A DNA stretch of 64,000 bases from an uncultured Clostridia bacterium (GTDB lineage Bacteria > Bacillota > Clostridia > UBA1381). Shown piece after piece: positions 25,840 to 32,983 of this stretch. The notes under the pieces are model-generated. The model searched no databases, was not told where the DNA came from, and saw only the letters and a program-made list of their open reading frames with translations. Position numbers and translations under genes: made by a program. Each line of letters opens with the position of its first letter. Position 1 is the first letter of the stretch. The DNA lies in the NCBI GenBank assembly GCA_934486735.1, contig CAKSQL010000005.1:37265-101264 (forward strand), given 5' to 3'.

Positions 25840-26586
25840 ATGGAATACATTCAAGTTACAAAGGAAAATATCGAAAAAGAACATATCTGCTGCGCCATTT
25901 CAAGCAACAAAGACATACAGGTTTCGTCAAAAAAGGCATGGCTGTCCGAGCGGTTTGATGACGGTTTGGTATTTTTAAAAAGCGTTGAGCGCGGAAAATG
26001 CTTTATCGAATATATCCCTGCCGAAAATGCGTGGGTACCGATTTCGGCGGACGGATATATGTACATCGACTGTCTGTGGATATCCGGCGCGTTCAAAGGG
26101 CATGGATATTCGACCGACCTGCTCAACTTTTGCATAGCCGACAGCAAGAAAAAAGGGGAAATCGGCTTATGCATATTATCCTCCGCCAAAAAGCGCGGCT
26201 TTCTCGCCGATCCGAAATTTTTGACTCACAAGGGATTTTCGGTCTGCGATAAAGCGGACAACGGGATCGAACTTTGGTATCTCCCCTTTGACAGCTCTGC
26301 GCCGAAGCCGCAGTTTAAGCCATGCGCAAAAAGTGCGCACATTGACGATGCCGGCTTTGTTCTTTACTACACCAACCAATGTCCGTTCACCGCGAAATAT
26401 GTCCCGATAATCGAAAATATCGCAAGGGAACGCGGAATTACCTTTCGCGCAGTCCGTATCGAAACAAAGGAGCAGGCGCAAAATGCCCCCTCCCCGACCA
26501 CTACCTATGCCCTGTTTTGGGACGGAGAATATGTGACAAATGAAATTTTATCCGACAAAAAATTTCTTAAACTGATAGGAGAATAA
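25840..26586 (+). CDS. YoaP-like N-acetyltransferase
   Basis: A 248-residue two-domain protein. Residues ~1-145 form a GNAT-like acetyltransferase (IDCLWISGAFKGHGYSTDLL holds the acetyl-CoA loop, then ILSSAKKRGFLADPKFLTHK). Residues ~170-248 form the YoaP domain with LYYTNQCPFTAKYVP, a thioredoxin-like region with a single Cys where a CxxC might be expected. GGAG precedes ATG. The family's substrate is not established. It has its own promoter. Confidence 0.85.
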   Translation: MEYIQVTKENIEKEHICCAISSNKDIQVSSKKAWLSERFDDGLVFLKSVERGKCFIEYIPAENAWVPISADGYMYIDCLWISGAFKGHGYSTDLLNFCIADSKKKGEIGLCILSSAKKRGFLADPKFLTHKGFSVCDKADNGIELWYLPFDSSAPKPQFKPCAKSAHIDDAGFVLYYTNQCPFTAKYVPIIENIARERGITFRAVRIETKEQAQNAPSPTTTYALFWDGEYVTNEILSDKKFLKLIGE

Positions 26587-26673
26587 TAAAAATATAACAC
26601 CACAAAGCAAAAAATGTCATGAAAGAGTTCTTGAATTGTAGTATAATGAGTATAGTCGAAAGGAGGAAATGAC

Positions 26674-27552
26674 ATGGACTGGATTACGGGCTTGCAGCGC
26701 GCACTCGATTATGTGGAGGAAAATATAACCGAGCAAATCGATTACGAGGAGGCTGCAAAGAGAGCTTATTCTTCAAGCTTTCACTTTCAGCGCGTGTTCA
26801 GCGCGATATGCGGCTTTACACTGGGCGATTATATCCGCTTTCGAAGATTATCGCTTGCCGGCAGCGAGCTTGCATCGACCGACCGAAAGGTGATTGATGT
26901 CGCTCTTAAATACGGATATGACACACCCGAGAGCTTCTCGCGCGCATTCACACGCTTTCATGGAATCTCACCGTCCGCCGCCAAGCATGGTGCGAATTTA
27001 AAATCATTTTCCCGTCTTTCGGTAAAACTTATTTTAAACGGAGGTACTGTCATGGACTACAGAATAGAAAAGAAAGACTCATTTGACGTTGTTTTGAGAA
27101 AAAAGCAATTCCCCAAGGCTCACGAAATCACGACAAAGGAAATTGCAAAGTTCTGGGCGGAGTGCAGCTCAGACGGGACGATTCCCGCAATATGCAAGTA
27201 TATTCCAAAGGACAATATTTTTGACAAGTGCATTATCGGAGTGAGCTTTAATGCCGACGGGACATTTTTAGGCTCGGACTTCCCCTACGGAATCGGCGCG
27301 CACTATAACGGCGAGGCAATCACCGAGGACTATCTGACGGTTGAGACCATTCCGGCTCATACCTACGCGGTCTTTAAATGCGTCGGTCCGATGCCCGAGG
27401 CGTTCCAAAAGGTGTATAAGTACATCTGCACCGAGTTTTTCCCGGCGAGCGAATACAAGCCCTGCGGGATAGAGATTGAAAGCTATCCGTCCGCCGACAC
27501 AAAAAATGCCGACTACACATGCGAAGTATGGATTGCAATAGAAAAAAAGTAA
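26674..27552 (+). CDS. AraC-family regulator with GyrI-like effector domain
   Basis: A 292-residue regulator. The N-terminal double helix-turn-helix (~1-105) reads QIDYEEAAKRAYSSSFHFQR, GFTLGDYIRFRRL, and VALKYGYDTPESFSRAFTRF. The C-terminal part (~128-292) matches GyrI/Rob-type small-molecule binding domains (TVETIPAHTYAVFKCVGP, YKPCGIEIESYP). Such proteins usually sense cationic or amphipathic drugs and control transporters; the DMT transporter downstream is a possible target, though a terminator separates them. AAAGGAGG precedes the start. Confidence 0.92.
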   Translation: MDWITGLQRALDYVEENITEQIDYEEAAKRAYSSSFHFQRVFSAICGFTLGDYIRFRRLSLAGSELASTDRKVIDVALKYGYDTPESFSRAFTRFHGISPSAAKHGANLKSFSRLSVKLILNGGTVMDYRIEKKDSFDVVLRKKQFPKAHEITTKEIAKFWAECSSDGTIPAICKYIPKDNIFDKCIIGVSFNADGTFLGSDFPYGIGAHYNGEAITEDYLTVETIPAHTYAVFKCVGPMPEAFQKVYKYICTEFFPASEYKPCGIEIESYPSADTKNADYTCEVWIAIEKK

Positions 27553-27566
27553 ATAAAAAATACGAT

Positions 27567-27596
27567 AGCGGCGTGCAAAATGTGCGCCGCTTTTTT
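27567..27596 (+). terminator. Rho-independent terminator
   Basis: AGCGGCG pairs with CGCCGCT, followed by TTTTTT, directly after the AraC/GyrI gene. Confidence 0.85.
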
Positions 27597-27748
27597 GCCG
27601 CTCATTAAACTTTAAATACCAACTCCGACTTTTTTGCCGCCGATATGTATAATAATATGTTTTTTTTAACAAAAAGTATATACTAACCCCATAAAATGTG
27701 ATAAAATAAAGATATAAATTACTTACAATCATGAAAGGTTACGATTTT

Positions 27749-28606
27749 ATGTGGATTTTACTTGCAATTATGTCGGCATTTTTTGCCGGAGTGACCGCCG
27801 TCCTCTCGAAAGTCGGAATGAAGAATATCAACTCAAATCTCGGGACAGCCGTACGAACCATAGTTGTTTTGATATTTGCGTGGCTGATGGTCTTTGTTGT
27901 CGGAGCGCAGGACGGTATTTCGCAGATAAGCGCAAAAACACTTGTCTTTCTGATTTTGTCGGGACTTGCGACAGGCGCGTCATGGCTTTGCTATTTCCAC
28001 GCGCTCAAATACGGAGACGTGAACAAGGTCGTGCCGATTGACAAGTCAAGCACCGTTTTGACAATGATACTCGCTTTTATATTCCTGCATGAACAGCTTA
28101 CGCTGCTCAAAGCAGTCTGTATCGTCTTAATCGGTGCAGGTACATATCTTATGATTGAAAAGCGCAGCGACACCGCCGGGGCAAAGCGTTCGGACTGGCT
28201 TTTGTGGGCAGTGTTGTCGGCGTTTTTTGCGGCGCTCGTTTCAATTTTGGGCAAGGTGGGAATTTCGGATATTTCCTCGGTCCTCGGGACGGCAATCCGC
28301 ACCCTTGTCGTCCTGATAATGGCATGGGTTGTCGTTTGGGTGACAAAAAGCGGACATGGCATAAAAGCTATATCGGGAAAGGATTACGCTTTTCTTGTCC
28401 TGTCCGGAATAACAACCGGGCTTTCGTGGCTGTGCTATTATGCGGCTCTCAAAAGTGGGCCTGCAAGCGTGGTTGCTCCGATAGACAAGCTGAGCATATT
28501 GGTAACGGCGGCATTTTCATATATTATATTGAAAGAAAAGCTGACAAAAAAATCCTTGCTCGGGCTTATTCTTCTCGTTGCCGGGACATTATTGCTGCTT
28601 ATTTAA
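27749..28606 (+). CDS. EamA/DMT-family transporter
   Basis: A 285-residue membrane protein with ten predicted helices in two EamA repeats. The repeats are visibly homologous: LSGLATGASWLCYFHALKYG matches LSGITTGLSWLCYYAALKSG, and VVPIDKSSTVLTMI matches VAPIDKLSILVTAA. The start at MWILLAIMSAFF is chosen because AAAGG lies ten bases upstream; six codons upstream another ATG lacks a site. Substrate unknown; family members export amino acids, nucleotides or drugs. Confidence 0.9.
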   Translation: MWILLAIMSAFFAGVTAVLSKVGMKNINSNLGTAVRTIVVLIFAWLMVFVVGAQDGISQISAKTLVFLILSGLATGASWLCYFHALKYGDVNKVVPIDKSSTVLTMILAFIFLHEQLTLLKAVCIVLIGAGTYLMIEKRSDTAGAKRSDWLLWAVLSAFFAALVSILGKVGISDISSVLGTAIRTLVVLIMAWVVVWVTKSGHGIKAISGKDYAFLVLSGITTGLSWLCYYAALKSGPASVVAPIDKLSILVTAAFSYIILKEKLTKKSLLGLILLVAGTLLLLI

Positions 28607-28726
28607 AAAAATCCAACCAAACCGCATTTCTGTTCGTATGACAAATTAAAAGCAATCACCGATGTGAACGAAAAGGAAATCATCAATCTTTCGCTTTTAA
28701 GTCAAATGCCACGCTCGGCACGCAAA
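28607..28726 (+). other. Possible coding remnant after the EamA gene
   Basis: After the stop codon the same frame stays open: it reads KPHFCSYDKLKAITDVN, then EKEIINLSLLSQMPRSARKK, before running into the terminator. The charged, helix-like composition looks like the 3' end of a lost gene, but no start or ribosome site remains and no family was recognised. Chance reading cannot be excluded. Confidence 0.25.
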
Positions 28727-28764
28727 AAAAGCCCAAAACCCGTTTTGACGGGTTTTGGGCTTTT
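28727..28764. terminator. Bidirectional terminator
   Basis: AAAAGCCCAAAACCCGT pairs perfectly with ACGGGTTTTGGGCTTTT around a four-base loop. It separates the convergent EamA and ABC exporter genes and has T-tracts on both strands. Confidence 0.9.
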
Positions 28765-28777
28765 CAAAATTATCTTC

Positions 28778-30526
28778 CTATAAATTATACAAATGCGCGT
28801 ATATTCCATTTTTCTCCAAAAGCTCCTTGTGCGTTCCTTTCTCCTCGATTCCTTTTTCGGTCAGCACAAGAATTGTATCGGCACTTTTAATTGTGGAAAG
28901 CCGATGCGCGATTGTGAACACCGTCCTGCCCTTTGCAAGCTCTTCAAGCGAGTGCTGCACTATCTTTTCGCTCTCGTTATCCAATGCCGAGGTCGCCTCA
29001 TCCAAAAGCAGCACCGGAGGATTCTTCAAAAACACGCGCGCAATACTTATTCTCTGCTTTTGTCCTCCGGAAAGCTTAACCCCGCGCTCTCCCACATAGG
29101 TATCATAGCCAAAGGGCAGCGCACGAATAAATTCGTCCGCTCCGGCGCGCTTTGCCGCAGCCACAATCTCATCGATATCCGCGCCCGGCTTGCCATATGC
29201 GATATTCTCGCCCACAGTGCCCGAGAAAAGATAAACCTCCTGCTGAACAACGCCTATCCGATTCCTGAGCGAGCTTAATGTCACATCTCTTATATCCTTT
29301 CCGTCTATCGTGATTCTTCCGCCGGTGACATCGTAAAATCTCGGAATAAGGTTGCATATCGTAGTCTTTCCGCTGCCCGACGGTCCGACCAGAGCGACCG
29401 ACGAGCCTGCCGGGATTTTAAGATTGATATTGCTCAGCACGTCCTTATCCGCTCCCGAGTAGCGAAAGCTGACATTTTCAAAATCTATATTGCCCTCAAC
29501 CTCGCCCAGTTCCTCGGCATTTTCCTTATCGACAATCTCTGCCGGAGTATCCATTATCTCAATAAATCTCTCGATTCCGGTCATTCCCCGCTGGAACTGC
29601 TCGGTAAACTCTATCAGCGTTCTTATCGATGTCAAAAGCGTGCTGACATAGAGCAGATATGCCATCATATCCGCCGCGGTGATTTTTTGGTGAATCATAA
29701 AAACAGAGCCTGCCGCAATAACGGTTATGTACATGAATCCCTCAAAAAACCGCGTTGTGCACTGAAAGCCTGCCATATACTTATACGCGTCCTTTTTTAT
29801 ATCGCGGAAAAGCATATTTCCACTGTCGAACTTGTCCATTTCTATGTCCTCGTTGGCAAAGGATTTAACCACTCTCACGCCCAAAAGGCTGTCCTCCACC
29901 TGCGCATTAAGCTCGCCCACCTGCACTCTCGAGCGCTTGAACGCGTCGCGCATTTTTCCGCGAAAGCTCATCGAGCAAAAAAGCATCAGGGGCAGAATCA
30001 AAAATATTATAAGCGTCAGATATGGGTTGACCGTAAAAAGCACGATAAACGCAACAATCACCTTTACGCCCGTTATGAAAAGCGACTCGGGACAGTGGTG
30101 CGCAAACTCGGTTATATCGAACAAATCGCTTGTTATTCTCGACATTATCTGCCCTATCTTCGCTTCGGAAAAATACGAATATGACAGTGTCTGCAGATGT
30201 GAAAACAGGTCGTGGCGCATGTCGCTTTCAAGCTTAACGCCCATGACATGCCCGGTATTCGCCATATAAAAATTCGCCGCGGTATCGATAATTCTCAAAA
30301 TCATATAAATCACGCTGATTATAACAACGGTTTTCACCGTCAGCTCGGCAATATTGCGCATAGCCGTATTGGTGATATATCGCACCATCATCGGGAAAAC
30401 CAGCTCGCACACCGTTGTGAGCGATGCGCAGAGCAGATCGGCAATCAAAGTCCATTTATATTTTTTATAGTACGGCACAAATCTTTTAATCAAATATGAA
30501 GTTTTGTATTTTTCCGTAGTTTTCAT
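28778..30526 (-). CDS. ABC exporter half-transporter (probable homodimer)
   Basis: A 582-residue type IV exporter: membrane domain ~1-320, Walker A GPSGSGKTTICNLI, signature LSGGQKQRISIARVF and an intact Walker B LLLDEATSALD, consistent with a homodimer. The start at MKTTEKYKTSYLIKRF is preferred; AAAGGA lies 12 bases upstream, and longer readings contain Cys-rich non-conserved sequence that belongs to the leader. The gene has its own promoter at 30865-30893 and an unusually long structured 5' leader, so expression may be controlled by RNA structure or attenuation. Substrate unknown. Confidence 0.92.
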   Translation of the reverse strand: MKTTEKYKTSYLIKRFVPYYKKYKWTLIADLLCASLTTVCELVFPMMVRYITNTAMRNIAELTVKTVVIISVIYMILRIIDTAANFYMANTGHVMGVKLESDMRHDLFSHLQTLSYSYFSEAKIGQIMSRITSDLFDITEFAHHCPESLFITGVKVIVAFIVLFTVNPYLTLIIFLILPLMLFCSMSFRGKMRDAFKRSRVQVGELNAQVEDSLLGVRVVKSFANEDIEMDKFDSGNMLFRDIKKDAYKYMAGFQCTTRFFEGFMYITVIAAGSVFMIHQKITAADMMAYLLYVSTLLTSIRTLIEFTEQFQRGMTGIERFIEIMDTPAEIVDKENAEELGEVEGNIDFENVSFRYSGADKDVLSNINLKIPAGSSVALVGPSGSGKTTICNLIPRFYDVTGGRITIDGKDIRDVTLSSLRNRIGVVQQEVYLFSGTVGENIAYGKPGADIDEIVAAAKRAGADEFIRALPFGYDTYVGERGVKLSGGQKQRISIARVFLKNPPVLLLDEATSALDNESEKIVQHSLEELAKGRTVFTIAHRLSTIKSADTILVLTEKGIEEKGTHKELLEKNGIYAHLYNL

Positions 30527-30858
30527 CTTTATAACCATTCCTTTCCGTAAGTCACAAAACTTAAGTCTGAAAGAAAATCGTTCGCAAGCAGCTGCTTTGC
30601 AGTGAGCGGTTGTGCACGAGTCCAAATTTTTAATTCGGAAACAAGAGCTATGCAAGAGCGTTCTAAATCTCCGATTTAGGTAACGCCACTGCTCTGTACA
30701 TATGTACTTCTCACTGCGGTTCGGTCACTGAACGGCTCTGACAATTCACCGAATTGTCATTCACTCCCGTTCAGCCGCTTCGCTCCCCCGAGCAAAAAGC
30801 AGCGCTATGGGCGATTTTATTCAGACTTTTCACCCTTTTCATTTTTTTACAATCTGTC
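30527..30858 (-). ncRNA. Structured 5' leader of the ABC exporter gene
   Basis: About 330 bases lie between the predicted promoter and the start codon. Visible helices: GACAATTC/GAATTGTC with a three-base loop (30740-30758), enclosed by CTGAACGG/CCGTTCAG (30728-30774); the 12 bp palindrome GTACATATGTAC (30696-30707); CTAAATC/GATTTAG (30663-30679); and a long-range GCAGTGAG/CTCACTGC pair (30599-30606 with 30710-30717) closing over the last two. This multi-branch arrangement suggests a cis-regulatory RNA, or alternatively an inserted repeat with hairpins. It matches no riboswitch class I can recognise. Confidence 0.5.
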
Positions 30859-30864
30859 TAAAAA

Positions 30865-30893
30865 ATTATAACACATCTTTCGCGTTAAATCAA
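30865..30893 (-). promoter_or_regulatory. Promoter of the ABC exporter gene
   Basis: Minus strand TTGATT, 17-base spacer, TATAAT. Divergent from the uvrBA promoter about 70 bp away. Confidence 0.75.
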
Positions 30894-30948
30894 GTATATG
30901 CGCCCATATCCGTCACAAATTTTGTGTATTTTTCACAAAAAAATATTT

Positions 30949-30962
30949 CGAACGTTCATTCG
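30949..30962. promoter_or_regulatory. LexA (SOS) box upstream of uvrBA
   Basis: CGAACGTTCATTCG agrees at nine of ten defined positions with the Gram-positive LexA/DinR consensus CGAACnnnnGTTCG. It abuts the -35 hexamer of uvrBA, where LexA would block RNA polymerase. Confidence 0.7.
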
Positions 30963-30991
30963 TTGACTTTTTTTTAAAATAGTGATATACT
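30963..30991 (+). promoter_or_regulatory. Promoter of uvrBA
   Basis: TTGACT, 17-base spacer, TATACT, 40 bp before the uvrB start codon and directly next to the LexA box. Confidence 0.85.
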
Positions 30992-31030
30992 ATTATCTGT
31001 AGACACATTTTTCAAGGGGGGAATTGCTTT

Positions 31031-32980
31031 ATGGATCATTTTGAGCTTGTATCGGATTTTAAGCCGCATGGCGATCAGCCGCAGGCGATAGACAAGCTGG
31101 TCGAAGGACTCGAAAAGGGCTATGACGCACAGACGCTTTTGGGCGTTACCGGCTCGGGCAAGACCTTTACAATGGCGAACGTTATCGCAAGAGTGAACAA
31201 GCCGACCCTCGTGCTTGCGCACAACAAAACGCTTGCCGCTCAGCTATGCAGCGAATTTAAGGAGTTTTTCCCCAACAACTCGGTTGAGTTTTTTGTCAGC
31301 TACTACGACTACTATCAGCCCGAGGCGTACATTCCTCAGACCGACACATTTATCGAAAAGGACGCGTCGATAAACGATGAGATAGACAAGCTGCGCCACA
31401 GCGCCACATTCGCCCTGTTTGAGCGCAGCGATGTAATAATAGTATCGAGCGTATCATGCATATACGGTCTCGGCGACCCGGAGGACTACAAAAGCCTTAT
31501 GCTCTCATTGAGAGTCGGCATGCAAAAGGACCGCGATGAGGTTTTGAAAAAACTTGTTGATATGCAATACGAGCGCAACGACATCAACTTTATCCGAAAC
31601 AAATTCCGCGTCCGCGGCGATGTTTTGGAAATATTCCCGTCCAATGACGGCGAAAATGCAATTCGTGTCGAGTTTTTCGGAGACGAAATCGACCGGATTT
31701 CCGAAATAAATGTAACCACCGGCGAGATTATCGGACACAGGCAGCACGTTGTGATTATGCCTGCATCGCACTATGTAACCACCGGCGAAAAAATGGCAGT
31801 CGCAATCGCCGCAATCGAAGCGGAACTTGAGGAACAGATTGCATATTTCAAGAAAAACAACATGCTTATAGAGGCGCAGCGAATCGAGCAGCGCACACGC
31901 TACGACATCGAAATGATGAAAGAAATCGGCTTTTGCCAGGGAATCGAGAACTATTCGCGCCACATAAGCGGACGCAAGCCGGGCAGTCCTCCCTACACAC
32001 TTATCGACTATTTTCCCGAGGACTTTCTTATGATAATAGATGAGTCGCACGTCACCGTCTCGCAGGTCCGCGCCATGTACAACGGCGACAGAGCGCGAAA
32101 GGAAAGCCTTGTCCGATACGGCTTTCGTCTGCCGTCGGCATTCGACAACCGACCGCTGAAATTTGACGAATTTGAAAAAAAAATACACCAAGTAATTTTC
32201 ACAAGCGCAACCCCCGGCGAGTACGAAAAGGAACATTCAAAGGCTGTTGCCGAACAGGTTATCCGCCCGACCGGACTTTTGGACCCGGAAATAGAAATCC
32301 GCCCGGTAACGGGGCAGATAGACGATCTCATTTCCGAAATCAATCTGAGATGCGAAAAAAATCAGCGCGTGCTTGTCACCACGCTGACAAAAAAGATGGC
32401 GGAAAATCTGACCGACTATCTCACAAGCGTCGGAATCCGTGTCCGATATATGCATTCCGAGGTCAAGACGATAGAGCGGACAGAAATTATCCGCGACCTG
32501 CGTTTGGGCGAATTTGACGTTCTTGTCGGCATAAATCTGCTGCGTGAGGGACTCGACCTGCCCGAGGTTTCGCTGATTGCGATACTCGACGCTGACAAGG
32601 AAGGCTTCCTCCGAAGTGAGACATCGCTTATACAGACGATAGGCAGAGCAGCGCGAAATGCCGAGGGCAAGGTTATCATGTATGCCGACACCGTCACCGG
32701 TTCGATGTCGCGCGCGATTTCCGAAACCGAGCGCCGAAGAAAGCTTCAGCAGGAATTTAATGCCGCACATGACATAATTCCAAAGACAATTCAGAAGAAT
32801 ATACGAAAGATAATCGAATCGACAGAGCCGGTCGAAAGCAGCGGAAAGCTCCCGGAAATCGACCTCGAAACAGTTGTTGCAAATCTAAAGGACGAAATGC
32901 TTGCCGCGGCGGAAAGTCTCGAATTCGAAAGAGCGGCAGAGCTGCGTGACAGGATAAGGCAGCTTACAGGAAAGGAATAG
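31031..32980 (+). CDS. uvrB: Excinuclease ABC subunit B
   Basis: A 649-residue nucleotide-excision repair helicase-like subunit. Walker A GVTGSGKTFTMA is near residue 38; the DNA-clamping beta-hairpin YYDYYQPEAYIPQTD near 91; the DESHVTVSQ box near 337; motifs V-VI LLREGLDLPEVSLI and QTIGRAARNAEGK. The C-terminal UVR domain that binds UvrC is LEFERAAELRDRIRQL. AGGGGGG precedes ATG. uvrA follows after three bases, so the two are one operon; uvrC is not in the window. Confidence 0.98.
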   Translation: MDHFELVSDFKPHGDQPQAIDKLVEGLEKGYDAQTLLGVTGSGKTFTMANVIARVNKPTLVLAHNKTLAAQLCSEFKEFFPNNSVEFFVSYYDYYQPEAYIPQTDTFIEKDASINDEIDKLRHSATFALFERSDVIIVSSVSCIYGLGDPEDYKSLMLSLRVGMQKDRDEVLKKLVDMQYERNDINFIRNKFRVRGDVLEIFPSNDGENAIRVEFFGDEIDRISEINVTTGEIIGHRQHVVIMPASHYVTTGEKMAVAIAAIEAELEEQIAYFKKNNMLIEAQRIEQRTRYDIEMMKEIGFCQGIENYSRHISGRKPGSPPYTLIDYFPEDFLMIIDESHVTVSQVRAMYNGDRARKESLVRYGFRLPSAFDNRPLKFDEFEKKIHQVIFTSATPGEYEKEHSKAVAEQVIRPTGLLDPEIEIRPVTGQIDDLISEINLRCEKNQRVLVTTLTKKMAENLTDYLTSVGIRVRYMHSEVKTIERTEIIRDLRLGEFDVLVGINLLREGLDLPEVSLIAILDADKEGFLRSETSLIQTIGRAARNAEGKVIMYADTVTGSMSRAISETERRRKLQQEFNAAHDIIPKTIQKNIRKIIESTEPVESSGKLPEIDLETVVANLKDEMLAAAESLEFERAAELRDRIRQLTGKE

Positions 32981-32983
32981 GCC

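Noticed and set aside
30527..30655. Longer N-terminus for the ABC exporter at 28778-30526
   Set aside because: The added 43 residues are Cys-rich and unlike exporters, and they lie in the structured leader upstream of the ribosome site.
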